From: Tanypteryx hageni | Lineage: Eukaryota; Arthropoda; Insecta; Odonata; Petaluridae | DNA: 64,000 bases | Reading direction: 5' to 3' | NCBI GenBank assembly: GCA_028673005.1 | Contig: CM054113.1 | Span: 206,823,504 to 206,887,503, forward strand | Part shown: in pieces, positions 22,701 through 35,256 of the stretch | Layout of the letters: each line of letters begins with the position of its first letter | Numbering within the stretch: the first letter of the stretch is position 1 | Notes under the pieces: model-generated | Told to the model about the DNA's origin: nothing | What the model saw: the letters and a program-made list of their open reading frames with translations, nothing else | The model's database searches: none | Position numbers and translations under genes: made by a program

Positions 22701-24718
22701 GAGGAGTGGTAAGAGAGAGAATGAGGAGAAAAGGTGAGAGTTGGAGAGATGATGTCGTTCCTGGGACGAGATCAAGAAAATTTTAGCGGGAATTGTGCGG
22801 AAACAAAGTGGTTAGAGAGGTGCGTGTAAAACTACGATTAACCTTGTAATTCTCACGAGGATTACTAGAGGGGGGGGGGAGGCGCCAAATTTCCCGTAAC
22901 GACCTTCAATTACTAACGCGGTTCAAACATTCATAGAGGAAAAAGAACGTCGGGTTCGTATTGCACTACGATCGATATCGTGTATTCTGTCTTCGATGCT
23001 ACCAAAGCCTCGCCTGATTATCATCCGACCGGTTCAATAGAGAATTATAGAGCTCGTCTTTGGCTGAAAACAAATTCCAGAGTAAACGTTTAAATAAAAA
23101 TTGATAGCTAAAATAGCTGTCCAAGGCACAGGTGTATTTGTGATAGCTATTGACTATTCCTAAGAACAATATGAAATTTTCAATTTTTGGTACTTAAGTG
23201 CATTTTCTGGAATTTTTACCTCCGGTGCTTCTTTGTTAACTTAAGTCGAACATTCACCCGGTTATATTCCAGCGATATCCAATTTAATCTCCCTCAGATA
23301 TATGGCTGACTGACGCTGCTTCATTTAATAAGCCTAGGTGGCTTAGAGCTGAACTTTTCTCTGACTTCAACGTGAGACCCTTCCATTGTGAATTCCAAAC
23401 GCACTTGACGCATGGCTAAAATAGGGCTGTGAGAGAGAGAGAGAGAGAGAGATGGAGCAAGTAGGAAAATAGGGAAGGGAACCAAGAGGCAATAGCTGAG
23501 GTGTTCGAGAACAATGCATAGCAAAGTTTCCACTCATCCGATCCTTCGCACACCGTCGCACGCGGAGTCGATGACGTATTACACAAAGCATCCCGTGTAA
23601 TCCCTCCAACCCCTTCCACCACATCCTCCCCCCACCCTCTCCCCTTTTGGGCCATTCGTGAATAATGCACGCCACATTCGACATCTTCCTTCTCCCAATC
23701 CCCTCGTAAACCGCAACTAATTCCTATTGCTCCGCTCCCTCCACACACCCAATCCTCCCCAGATTGCCCTCAGTGAGTTTGGAAGCCAAACCCAAACCCT
23801 GAGATCCTTTGAAAAAAAAGATGATGGATGAAATATGGGATGGGGAGGAGGTAGAGTAAACCCGACTACTGACTCACTCCCAAAAACTCGATCCTCCCAC
23901 GCACCTCCTCCTCCTACCCTTCCCTCGTACAAACACACGCGCGCAAGCTCGCTCGCAACTCCTATCTATCCAACTTCCGTATTTTGTACACGACTCTGGT
24001 GGCTGTGTTCTCTCAGGAAGGGGGCTGAAACGGAATGGAGAGAGAGAAAAGGCAGGATACTCATTTGGAGAGAGAGAGAGAAAGAGGATGGGAACACGGA
24101 AAAAGGGGAGAGGGAGGTGAAGAGGAATGAAGATGGATGAAAGGGTTGTTGTGTCAGAGAGGGTGCAGACAACGGATAAGAAGAGTGTATGAGAGGCATA
24201 GGCAGGCTCAAGGGGATGGGGGCGGGAGAGGGGAAGCAAAGAATCAAACGGTTGTTAACTTCCAATAACTCTCTCTAAACCTCTTCGAAGTGGAGCTCAT
24301 TCTGTTTGGTTTTTCACTATTGGCAGACTACAAAAAAGGAGATATGGAGGGCAAACTTTCAAAACAGTTTATCGGACGGAAAACGAACGAGCTTCAACAA
24401 TGACGCACCAAAGATGGCGATTGAATCCTCAAAGAAACTCCGATTTTCTCGGTAAAAATTCGCCGAGGTTATTATATATTTATAGCTCATTTGATTTATT
24501 ACGATGTATCTAGTCGGATATAATATTTTACCACAGAATCCGTAATCCTAAATATGTACTGTAAATGAACAAAAATATTGCCATGGATTTAAATAGTAAA
24601 CGATCCATTTACAGTTTTATTGATAATTTAAGATCTTCATTAAGATATTTAACAAAATATTAAATAATTATTTCAAAAGATAAATAATCTAAGGCGAAAG
24701 AAAGCGAACTTCACTAGC
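19800..24718. other. Non-coding, about 4.9 kb with several GA tracts
   Basis: No gene is supported. Purine-rich stretches on plus lie at about 20,975-21,245, 22,440-22,760 and 24,015-24,235. A (CT)n run is at 20,160-20,181, a (GA)n run at 23,432-23,452 and a G9 run at about 22,871-22,879. 23,600-23,760 and 23,870-23,960 are C/T-rich. The remaining sequence is ordinary AT-rich DNA. Confidence 0.55.
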
Positions 24719-24726
24719 ATCAAGGT

Positions 24727-25533
24727 CAGGGGTGGGGAACCGGCGGCCTTTTGTGATACTCAGTGCGGCCTTTTGCATACTTGTCAAAACATACTCAAAC
24801 TCATATATGATTTTAGCATGAAAGTTACAGAAAGAACAAACTAAAGATATGTATTTTGCATAAACAGAATCTTTGCGCCAAATCTTGTTTTAAATGACAC
24901 ATTACGTATAGTTATTGGTATTGTGAACTACATTCGAGAAAATGCTTCGCGGCATCGCCAGTGCTTCAATATGACGATGAAACATTTAGTGTAGATCTTC
25001 CAAACCATTGTGAGCTGGTTGCCACAAGGTCAAATACTAGAAAATCTTTTAGCTTTGCGAAAACAAGTCACGAGCTTTTTATAGAACAGAATGAACTTTG
25101 TGAAATGTTGGAACCAAATATCAAGTTATTAGCTCACAACAAACATTCACAAAAAAGTCATTAAATTGTGTCCGTCTTCTTATTTTGATGAATGTGATTG
25201 AATGCAACATTTTATTTACATGTCCTTAATTTGTTTTAACTTTTTTAAAGTTTATTAATATACTAGCAAATATGAAAAATTAAATTTTTTTGCATTAGAT
25301 TAAAAAGTCATTATATTTTGTTAAAGCCTTCAAAGTTTTTAAAAATATTAGTAAATATGAAGAATTGAAATCTGTATTCGTTACATTAAAAAGCCATTAA
25401 ATTGTGTTTGCCTCTTAATTATTTCAATTTTGATAAATGTGAATGTATGCAACGTGCATCGCAATGTGCGGTCTGATAAGGTCTCCGTTAAGTAACATTT
25501 GGCCTTCCAATGAAAAAATGTTCCCCACCCCTG
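24727..25533. mobile_element. 807 bp hAT-type element with TIRs and 8 bp TSD
   Basis: Perfect inverted termini CAGGGGTGGGGAAC at the left and GTTCCCCACCCCTG at the right. They are flanked by ATCAAGGT (24719-24726) and ATCTAGGT (25534-25541), a 7-of-8 duplication. This is the hAT signature. Inside is a 67-codon plus-strand frame (24961-25164, LPNHCELVATRSNTRKSF and so on) that may be a scrap of transposase. From about 25,150 to 25,440 an imperfect tandem duplication repeats (AAAAAGTCATTA..TTGTG...AAATATGAA). The element is non-autonomous or internally deleted. Confidence 0.85.
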
Positions 25534-25541
25534 ATCTAGGT

Positions 25542-26582
25542 AAAGGGTCAAAGGTTTTCAAACTGATCGCATAACCTTCAGATATTTAAGTGGGACATCT
25601 TTATAGTCGTACACATTACAATGCTCTGCTTTCTTCTGATGCCCGCTAAGTGAGCGTTCACTTGCATTGCTTTCCATTAGAAAAGGCCACAAACATCGGC
25701 GCCTAAAAATGCGTGCTTCATGACACTCATCAAAACGAGATGAAAAAATATTCTCACGCATATTTGCCAGAAAGAATAAAACAGGAAAATCACTGGTCTA
25801 GGGCAATGTTTGATCAAAAACTGAAACTGAAAATCGCCGGAAACCGTTCTCGAGCGATATGATTTATTAATCCGAGTTGTTTTTTCACCGGAAACGGCGG
25901 TTAAATAAGTGAACTGCGGGAAGCAAGCTATTGCCTCGGCGCAGGAGGAGGAAGTGGAATGAGCGGCGAAAAAGAAATGTATGAATGATGGGGATGAAAT
26001 GGGATGAGGGAGAAGGTTGTGAAGTTGGAAACGAACGATGGATGGGGGAGACGAAAATGGAGGGAGGAAGGAGGGAGGGAGGAAGGAAGGAGGGAGGGAG
26101 AGAGAGAGAGAGAGGTGAGGAAGGAAGGTGGTTCAGAGTTAAGGTAAGTTTGGCGGAAAACGAGGAAATACACCCTCTCTCGCTCGGTTGATATAATGCA
26201 GGAGGAGAGTATTCAGAGTCTAACATAAGAGCGGGATTTATATGAATGAGGAAGAAAAGGATATGGCTGGAAAACTCTTCGGAGGCACTTGCCTCTCTCA
26301 CTCCCTCTCTCTCAAAAGAGGATCAAAGGAGCGATTAAAAGGACTGCACAAGGCCGGAAGTGAGCTCTAGGATGGAGAAGCGACGGAGTCCAAAAGTGAA
26401 ACTGGCTAAGGATAGGTGGGGGGGGGGAGAGAGCGGGGATGAGGGAGAATGGTGGGAGGAAGTGTGTGGCAGGAGGAAAAGGGTGGAATTGGAACGGAGC
26501 CATGGATCAAATACAGTACCGGTAAGAGTACGGCTCAAGTATTTTACCAAGACATCCTTTAAGCGGTCGAGTTAAAAGTAAG
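25542..26582. other. Non-coding with purine tracts
   Basis: Purine-rich on plus at 25,985-26,130 (GGAGGGAGGAAGG, then (GA)n) and 26,350-26,490. Complementary Ser/Pro/Leu frames on minus are shadows. No gene is seen. Confidence 0.6.
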
Positions 26583-26590
26583 GTTTAAAG

Positions 26591-26804
26591 CAGTAATTCC
26601 CAAACTGCGGGCCGCGGCCCGCAGGAGGGCGCAAAATTATTTTGGATGCGAGATGAAATGTCGAAAAATAAGGTTTTGAATAATAATAGTTACATAAAAT
26701 GAAGAAATTTGCAGTAAGGTTTCTTATTTTTACCATTTTCAATTCAAAGGAGGCCTCATGATATTCAAGGGAGCCGCGACAATGGAAAGTTTTGAGAACC
26801 ACTG
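26591..26804. mobile_element. 214 bp hAT-type MITE with perfect 8 bp TSD
   Basis: The start CAGTAATTCCCAAACT pairs with the end AGTTTTGAGAACCACTG in inverted orientation. Both are variants of CAGTGGTTCTCAAA. The direct flanks are both GTTTAAAG (26583-26590 and 26805-26812). A GC-rich GGGCCGCGGCCCGC near the left end is typical of this hAT MITE type. No coding capacity. Confidence 0.9.
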
Positions 26805-26812
26805 GTTTAAAG

Positions 26813-29800
26813 CATCGATTAAGTTGCCATCCGGTCGATATTTCAAGGAAAGTCGCATCTTCCTTCAAAAAATGTGAAAACATTCTTATTCAAAGACCAC
26901 GAATCCCAACAGCATAAGGCAATACTTGGATCTAATTATTGAGATTCCAGACGCATTGAGCGATATGGTACCGAGATAATTGTTTGCTAGGAAATTAGTT
27001 CTTAAATTTCATTGATAAGTACAAAAAAATAAGAATGGTGGTGTCGTCACGATTACTCGAAGACCGGGGCATAGAAACGGAGCGCCTCCAATTTCGCATA
27101 TTCAATCCACAATGTGTCCCAAAGCACCTGGGGACAAAGGAACTTCAGGGACACCCTACAGAATGTTCGCTGAAGCTTTAAAGAAGCAGAATGGATTATT
27201 GAAAACACGTATTTTTTAACTGCGGATTTCCTGGACATTGAATCTACTTGGATATTTTTCTAGTTACTTCATTCTTGTTCAACTGGAATCGTAAATCATC
27301 GTTCAAAGTCTTTATTTCCTTTCCGTAAGATAACATTCTAAAATGCCTTTTAGACTTCTGGCTTACGTAGCGTTTGACAGACATCACAGATGCACTTTAG
27401 TTGAACATCCAGAAAACCAAAACAGCCACAAAGGGTTTTTTTTAAATAGATGAGCGCGAAATGCCACTGAGGAAGGCCGCTTTGCGGACGACTCACACAA
27501 TTGGTACCATAAACCGTTTTGCGGCTGTTGGAGTTTCTTGGATCTTTAAAAAAATTTCTGCTGGTTGGGATAATTTCTGCCTCTAATTTAAAACTAAAAA
27601 TTCAGTCCTCAACTCGTCATCTTCTGATTAAACCCAACGTATGCCACGTTCTTCCCAAGTATAACGGGATAAGCGAGGTGGAGCTGACGGAAGGAGGGAA
27701 AAGTAAGAAAACAGAGAAAATGGAAAATGGAGAGAGAGAGAGAGGAAGGAGAGAGGAGAGGATTAAGAAGCCTGTAAGATGGGAGGGGAAGAAGACATTA
27801 AAGTGCTTGGGGGTGGAAAGCTTTTGATGAAAACTGAATGCACCATTAAACTCCCCCTAGAGACAGGATTTTAAGAAACTTTAAAATGATGCTTCAGATA
27901 AGTGAAAAAGGCGCCCAAAATAAAACCGAGAGTCGTTGGGTTTAATCGCATGTAAATGAAAACAAAGGCTCGCGGTCATTCATCTCAAAGGTTTTTAGGC
28001 GCGGATGTAAATGAGGACGCAAATGCCTTTCTCGCGTTAATATATGGAGATCAAATCGCATCGGATAATTTTTCAATGTGGAAGAGGTGCGCGCTGAGGA
28101 TCAGATTCGCGCAATTTTTTTAATAGCGTAAAGGAAAGTGCGAATGGAATCGTCGACTCGTTTAAGAACGTCGTTGACCTTAATGAAGACGTTTGTTAAG
28201 TTGAAATGAGAGGCTCTTAGCTAAGAAATGGAATACTGTACATTATGACCTCGTCCATGGCGAAATTGAATTCTGAGATAAGGAAATCCATAAAAAGGAA
28301 ACTTTTAATATTTATTTCGCGTAATAAGATTCGATATTTTTATCGAGAAAGCAATTAATTAGGACGACTTAAACATACCGCTTCCCATGAAAATGTAAGT
28401 CCAAAACTCTGTTGAACTCCCTAATAGAAATCACCCCATGATGAGGAAACTTGCGGCGTATAAACCTTTACTTGAAAACCATAATAAAGTTTAAATAATT
28501 TCGTGTGTGTGTGGGTTTTATTTGTTGCAAATATTATATATATTATGACGCATAATAATACTATCACGATCCCATGTACATATTTATATGGCACGGCAGA
28601 ATTTTGTCATCGCAAACTTTCATCAAATCAAACACATCTGTAAACATCTCCAACATTTCTTTTCGTTTGAAATAAAGCTAAAGAATTGTAAATAACAATT
28701 AATTTCTGGCCTATAAAACTGTATTTGTTTCGGATGCTACAAAAGAGAAATCTGATGAATATTCAGCCTCATCTTGGATATTAAAGATTAAATTCGCCGT
28801 TTCCACCACGAGGGATGGGCAGAAGGGGGAATCATAAATCCACAAAAACAATTTCGGATGGGAGGCAGCGTGTGCGGGAGTGGATCAAAAAGCCGATAAG
28901 AGAGCAACGAGGATCCATTTGGTTGAAAGGCGGGATGGATGCCGGAGAGACAGAGATCGAATGTGAAATGGTGCGCTTTACATTTGGATATAGTAACAGA
29001 GGGGGCAGTAGTTGGGGAGGCGAAGACAGGCGAGAAATGAAGCGAGAACTCCTACAGTAGTGTCTTGGAGAGATGAGAGAGGAGGAGGAGAGGATAGGTG
29101 GATGAGGAGATGGCTGGATTGAAAGGCAATCCGTCGCATGTATTTCAGGGCGCTCTTCTTAGACGGGATTAGAGAGATAGATGACCGAAGAAACAGCTGA
29201 GGATCGCAAAGCGCGAAATGAGGAAGAGGATAATGGCCGTGATGGGGCGAGGATGATGAGGGTGAGAGGGGAGTATGTGGTGAAAGGGAAAGGGAAGAGG
29301 AGGGGAAAACAAAAGTATAGCTTGCTTAGCTTGCTATCTCCTGCTTTATCTCTGTTTCTCTTACTATCTCTCTTTGTATATATTCATATATGTACGCATA
29401 ACTGTGTGTATATATATATTGCAATGCGTGTATAGCAACTTAATCATCCTTAGTTTTTTTCCCACAAATAAATATCCTTCTCTTTTCATTTCCACCAATG
29501 CTAACTTTGCATTAGTACTTATACAGCATTTTTTTGTAAATGACAATAAATTGGACGGAAGAAAAGACTGTCTAGTCTCAATTTAGCACGAATGAAGATG
29601 TCTATCTTTCCATATCGGTGGTAATGACAACAAAACCCTCTCTGAGGAAGACATCAATTTAGTACAGCTCTCAAGACTCAAACCAAACAACAAAATGAAC
29701 TTAGAAAGGTATAAGACGCGGGCGTTTTGTAAATATAAATTGTACGAAAATTAATAACCGTTCATATATTTTGGACTACAGCTCGAGTACTCTGGTTTAA

Positions 29801-30096
29801 TATTATGAAAAACGAATGGTAATACTTTGATACAAAAGAATGTTAACACGTTGCGCATTTAAATATTTACAAGTCCTCGATTCCCGCACAATTTAAATTT
29901 CCACCGTTTAAAAGGCATTCATATAATTGACATTGTACCTTTTCTTATTAACTGGCACGTATTTCTTATAAGATAGAGAATAAAATGTTTGGCTGTATGA
30001 AAAACGGGGATTACGATAATCAGTATGAAACGCATGTGACGGAAAAACGGGAATCTTTATCCGTACTCAATGTGTTTAAGTTCGAAGTACTTGACC
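26813..30096. other. Non-coding, about 3.3 kb
   Basis: No gene is supported. Weak purine bias at 27,670-27,800 and 28,810-29,320. A (GT)n run at 28,503-28,514 and a (TA)n-like patch at 29,373-29,420. Confidence 0.55.
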
Positions 30097-30104
30097 AGTT
30101 AGAA

Positions 30105-30401
30105 AAGTGGTATCTAAACCTTGCATTGGCCGCATGATGTCAATGCGTTAAATCCGCGGGCCGCATTCCATGTTAAGAACATTCTTCTCTACCACAAATG
30201 CGTACATTGATTTAAACGAAAATGATAAATAAACTGCGGATATTTTGAAAGTGTCGATTTAATACATTTCTTAAATTTCTCAGGTTATTTAAAAATATTT
30301 TATAAGGAATACAGTAGAGTTTGGGCAGCGCCATAGTATAACGTATCTTACTTCGCGTGCCGCATGAATGCTCCACGCGAACCGCGTGTTTGAGACCCGT
30401 G
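30105..30401. mobile_element. 297 bp hAT-type MITE with perfect 8 bp TSD
   Basis: AGTTAGAA flanks both sides (30097-30104 and 30402-30409). The termini match imperfectly as inverted repeats: AAGTGGTATCTAAACC at the left against CACGGGTCTCAAACAC read back from the right. Internal CGCGGGCCGC and GTGCCGCATGAATG blocks are typical of hAT MITEs. No coding capacity. Confidence 0.8.
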
Positions 30402-30409
30402 AGTTAGAA

Positions 30410-32446
30410 CTTTGATCCGTTGCGTTAAAAAAAAACAAGCTCAACAGTTCTATCCCACTCTTTCTATTATTAGGGTGTAACATTCTAGTGCATGGCGGAA
30501 AATTCCTGCGGATGAAATCCAATTCAATAGTTCAAGCGATCGTGTTGCTATTTGCTGAATGTTTCCCAGCCCGAATCTTATCCGATGGTATTTAGAAGCA
30601 TTAGTTTTTTTCATAGGCGTCGGGAGTTGTTTGCGTCCGAAATTGTTTTATTTCTCGTAACAGGCTCCAATTTTCGCCGCTCGTTCGCATCGACAGCACG
30701 CGCGACGAAGAAATTATGGAAAATAGAGGATGTATACATCATTGCACGCTGAATAATTTATTTTTGTGGCTAGGAAGAAAAAAAACGCGATGGATCAAAC
30801 GTGCATGACGAGCACGAGCGAACGCCGCGAATGCATTGCGTTGCTCGCCCGAGCGTGAATCGCCATCTCGCATTACGGACGACGTAACATGCCGGATTAA
30901 CCGATCATAAAAAGCGTATCGAATTAAAGCCGACAATTACCGATTTGGAAGGATTCCAGGCATGAACCATGGAGTGAGTCACGTCAGGAGGGTAACGTTT
31001 TACAATGCGATTTGCGTTGCACATAATGAAGTAAATGAAAGGACTCCTGGTAAATACCTAAAAAAAACGCCCTTGCGCAAATGAATGACGAGAAAGAAAA
31101 AATATTTCCAACGAATGGGAGGGAGAGAAATTCCGACAAAAAAATAACTTTTCGAAAATCTCAGACTTTTGCCTCGAAAATTTCGTCGGATTTTGGAATT
31201 AATATCCGCGGAACTTATTTCGAAAGAATCGCTTTCGCTTTGAAGAGACGTTCAAATTATTCCAACACAGTGACTTCTTCACGGATGCGTGCACTTTAAA
31301 TGGATCGTATTGATCGCCAATATGTTTCTGTCCCAAAGCAATTTTTAAAAGGGGCAATAAAACGATTACCGAAAAAAAAATGGCCATCAAAATGATCTGA
31401 GCAATGATGCATAAAAAGCTACCAAATTTTCTTTAACTTTGACACTGGAGAGAAAAAAAGTTGAGAAAACATGGAAAAGACATTTTACCATAAGGATTTC
31501 CTATTCATGTTCACAGAGAAAATGTTTATGTACGCAATAATATTTCCTTTTGTAAAGAAAGGGAACCCAGATATTTTCGGAAGTATTAGCGAAATGGAAA
31601 TTTGTTTGCACTAATGTTTTAGAAATGGATGCAAAATTCCAAAGTGAATTTTTCGATGGCTTTCTCTCTTAAGAAATAACGGAATTATGCTTGAAACACA
31701 GAACTAGAACAAAACATCGATGAAGTGGTGCAAAAGTCAAAACGAAACGATTGCAGCAGAGAGAATTAGCTTATTGCACATGAAATGATAATGACATTAT
31801 CGGAATATTCATAAGGATTAATAGCTGAAGTAAAATAATCATAATCTTCTCGAAATGCCGTCAAGCTTTCACGCAAATGCGTCAATCACCCGTCGAATGT
31901 AAATTATATGGTAGTATCCAACCGGGAAAAAGAGTAATATGTACTTGGAACAAGTACTCCGACGATAGCATTCCCATTTTAAAAAGTGATCGTACGAGGA
32001 ATCTAGTAATAGCCGCGATTTAGAGAAACAAAATTTCGACATTGTTTGCGGAGCGCTCGGCTGAAAAATGCCCGTTCACATTGCCTCAAGACATAATGAA
32101 TTATTTTCAAAATATCCTCCACCAATTCGATATGCTGTATTCCTCCAGAGAAAAGCACTTAGAGAGAGAGAGAAACGCACGGAACATATAAGCACGATTC
32201 GCCCACACCCTAGATAGTTTTACGCCTTTCTCTTCTCTAAATTTCGAAGTGTGGGAACGAGAAAATAGGAGATCCCGCAGACATCCCACAACAAAAAGAC
32301 ACAAGATGGACAACCTTAAGAGCCATTCGTCTCCTACTACTCTTTTCTCCGGAAGACAATGGAGGAGCGTCCATTTGGCGACAATTTCCTCCTCCGGTGC
32401 GTCCGTTCCGCGAGAAGAGCCTCTCTCCTCAGAGAGCGAAAGAGCT
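30410..32446. other. Non-coding, about 2 kb
   Basis: No supported frame, repeat or RNA gene. AT-rich ordinary sequence. Confidence 0.55.
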
Positions 32447-33520
32447 CTATTCTTTGAGAAAGAAGTATGTGACGTAGGATGGGGTAGAGGATGAGGGAGG
32501 AAAAGGGGAGAGGATAAATAGAGAGAGGAAGGAAGGAGAGAAAGTGGAGGGAACAGGAGACGGGGAGGAAGAGGAAAGAAAGGGGGGAAATAACTGGAGA
32601 GAGGAAAAAAGGACTGGAAAGAGAGAAAGGGAAAATGGCTGGAAAGAGAGAAAGGGAAACAGACTGGAAAGAGAGAAAGGGAAAAAGAGTGGAAAGAGAG
32701 AGGGAAATGGAATGGGAAAGAGGAAGAAAGGAGGGAAAAGTGAGGGAAAGAGAAAACTAAGGAGAAGAGGAGAGAAAGAGGGGACAAGGAGAGGAAGGAG
32801 GAAAGAAAGAGAAAAAGAGGAGGGAAAGAAGGGGCGGGTGAGAAAAAGAGGAGGGAAAGAAGGGGCGGGTGAGATGGACAAGAGGAAAAGAGGAGGGAAT
32901 GGGAAAGAAGAAAGAAAGAGGACGAGGGGAAAAGAGAAAATGTAGACGATAGAAGAGAAGTGAGAGGAGAAAATGATGGAAAGAAGAGTAACTGAGGGAA
33001 AGAGGAGGAAATGAGGGTAAAGGAGGAAATGAGGGTAAAGGAGGAAATGCGGAGGAAAGAAGGAGGACGAGGGTAAGAGAAAAGAAAGAGAGAAAGATGG
33101 AGAAAGGAATGGAAAGAGAGAAAGGAGGGTAATGAGTGGAAAGAAAGGAGGGGAGAAAGGAGTGGAGAAAGGAGTGGAAGAGGAGAAAGGAGAGAAAAAG
33201 GAGAGGAAAGAGGAGATAAAGATGAAAAAGAGGAGGGAATAAGGATGGAGAAGAGGAGAAAAGAGGGAGAGAAGAGGAAAAAAAGATGAGGAAATGAAGG
33301 AAAGGAGGGAGAGAAATAGGTGAGAGACAAAGAGGGAGAAAGATGGATGGAGTAACCGGGTTGAAAAAATGAGGTAGGAGGATACAAGAAAATGAAGGAT
33401 CCGGCGGAAAGAAAATGGAGTGAAAGTGGGGATGTGCGTGGACGGTGTGGGAAATAGAGAAAGGGGAAAAAGAATGGCAAAGAACCAGATCGAGTTGAAG
33501 TTAGTAGGAGAGATAGAAAG
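32447..33520 (+). repeat. Purine-rich tract with short tandem units
   Basis: Over 1 kb of A+G on plus. Local tandem structure is visible. A unit of about 27 bp (CTGGAAAGAGAGAAAGGGAA) is repeated from about 32,610 to 32,705. A 31 bp unit (GGAGGGAAAGAAGGGGCGGG core) is doubled at about 32,808-32,870. A 17 bp unit (AAGGAGGAAATGAGGGT) lies at about 33,003-33,050. The 495-codon minus-strand open frame (32107-33594) is mostly Ser/Leu/Phe/Pro from this bias and is not a gene. Confidence 0.85.
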
Positions 33521-33890
33521 GTGGATACAGTGTTCAGATTATTACGTTTTTTCCACCTTGGCGTGCATCGCTTGATCGACCAACAAGGCTGCATTCCAAC
33601 CTTTCCTCTTTTGTGCTTCCTGAAATCCAGATTGCCTATGGAAGGCAGTTTTTACACAGACCCGGATAGGTGAGTATGCCAAAAAATGAAGAATTCCGAC
33701 AAAAAATTTTACGGTTTAGCTTGAGTGAGTATAGAGGTTTCGAGAAAGTAGATTAAAGGTCGCCTCGAAAATCTCGTTTGAGATTTAACCGACGTTCTTC
33801 ACCGATAAACACGACTCGATACATTTGTCGAATCATTTTATCATTATGAATGAATCTCAAAGGGTGTTTCATGAGGTGTGCAAACAAATT

Positions 33891-34053
33891 GGGACAGTTC
33901 GGCGCGTCCGATTCGGCGAAGGGACATTTCGGCGTCGAACTGACCCGGCGCCGAACTGTCCCGGCGCCGAATTGTCCCGTCGCTGAATTATCCCGTCGCC
34001 GAATTATCCCGTCGCCGAATTGTCCGTCGCCGAATTGGCCGCGCCGAACTGTT
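33891..34053 (+). repeat. 16 bp-unit minisatellite with inverted head
   Basis: From about 33,934 to 34,053, about seven or eight units of CGCCGAAYTGTCCCG type follow each other at a 16 bp period. Directly before them (33,891-33,934) the same motif appears in the opposite orientation (GGGACAGTTCGGCG, GATTCGGCGAAGGGACA). The inverted head could fold back on the array. The minus-strand frame across it (RRRDNSATGQFGAG) simply translates the repeat. Confidence 0.85.
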
Positions 34054-34059
34054 CTATAC

Positions 34060-34938
34060 CCTGTGGAAAGACACACCATTCAAATCGAGCACCTTGATTA
34101 CGTTCCATCACCCTATTTTGTTGAATAAAACAAGAGTAAGTGCAGTGTCGCGGAGAATCCTAGGATTTATTATAGCAAGATACAAACGCGCATATATACA
34201 CAAAAATGTGCATAGTCAAACCGCTATAACTCGAACCTATATGGAAATAAATAAATCGAGTTATTTTAATTCAGTCTTGTCGAAATTCAAGTAAATTTAT
34301 GGAAATACTATGAAGAATAAATATCTCCTTCGAGTTATCGATAGTTCCAACTATCGGTAGGTAGAATTATCGATAGTTGAAATTAGAGTTATCCTTATAT
34401 TAAGAGAGAAGCTGTCGCTCCATGATTCCCACACAATTTCCAACCCCAACATCCTAAGGTAGTTGCGGAAGATGAAAAAACAGGATGAAAGGAGTGAACT
34501 ATCAATCAGAGTCACCCTGTCAGATTAAAAGAGGAGCAAGGACACTGCGGTAAAGGATTCGAAAGAAATAAAAGGGCTAAAAAAAACTTCAGGGGGTCGG
34601 GTTTCCTACCGAGAAATACACTCTCACAAATTTATGGCATATTGTTTCGCAGCCGGATGCCCTACCCCTTTACGCCTTCCCACGCGAGAACGCGTGCACA
34701 CACACACGCACACACCCACACGTTCACACGCGAAAGGGAAGAAAGGAACACGACGTCTGCATTAGCCACCTCTTGCCAATGGCACAGGGAGTTCACACTA
34801 GGGAAGTGCTACTGAACGACCGACTTCTATAAATCACTCGAAATAAACATACACGCCACAAAAAGAGTGAAAAGGAAAACGCAATAGCTCAATTGGCGTA
34901 AAAACACCTCTCTCCCTCTACATACAAACACACTATAA

Positions 34939-34940
<2 letters not shown>
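34060..34940. other. Non-coding, with TATCGATAG-type repeats
   Basis: Three copies of ATCGATAGTT (two direct, one inverted and slightly changed) lie within 34,336-34,380. A CA-rich run is at about 34,698-34,728. No gene is supported. Confidence 0.5.

Positions 34941-34999
<59 letters not shown>
34941..34999. repeat. (AT)n tract 1, left edge of Penelope-like unit
   Basis: Pure AT dinucleotide run directly abutting the first Penelope-type terminal unit. Confidence 0.95.
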
Positions 35000-35002
<3 letters not shown>

Positions 35003-35186
35003 GTCTCTCTCCTGTGCTGACGAAGGGATCGTCCCCGAAATCTTCCGTGTTTTTTGTTCGTTTTACGTGAGTCGACAACCCCAGCAGCTCACCAACCTTA
35101 AGTCATCTTATTGGTGAGTGCTCACTGGGCTTCCTTATCCCAACAACTTATTGCCATCCATTTATCCCATTTACCTTTAAGCATTG

Positions 35187-35187
<1 letters not shown>
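35000..35187 (+). mobile_element. Diverged Penelope-like terminal unit (pseudo-LTR), direct copy
   Basis: It shares collinear blocks with the right-hand unit at 36110-36317: CTGANGAAGG...CCGAAA, GTTTTACGTG, AGTCGACA, CTCACCAACCT.AAGTC, TTGGTGAGTGCTCACTGG, and a last block ending in TTGTTATATAT. It is clearly more diverged than the two inverted arms are from each other, so it is an older or independent copy. It lies between (AT)n tracts 1 and 2. Confidence 0.7.
35017..35040 (+). ncRNA. Hammerhead-like core motif (CTGACGA...GAAA)
   Basis: CTGACGA, a GGGA/TCCC hairpin and then GAAA. Hammerhead ribozyme cores (CUGANGA, stem II, GAAA) are known from the terminal repeats of Penelope-like elements. 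An extra base before the stem and an unclear stem III mean cleavage activity is uncertain. Confidence 0.35.

Positions 35188-35254
<67 letters not shown>
35188..35254. repeat. (AT)n tract 2
   Basis: Pure AT run between the direct unit and the left arm of the inverted repeat. Confidence 0.95.

Positions 35255-35256
<2 letters not shown>

Noticed and set aside
32107..33594. 495-codon minus-strand open frame
   Set aside because: Almost entirely Ser, Leu, Phe and Pro, created by the purine-rich plus strand. No domain, and only the ends have mixed composition.
33753..34079. 108-codon minus frame with RRRDNSATGQFGAG repeats
   Set aside because: Simply reads through the 16 bp minisatellite.
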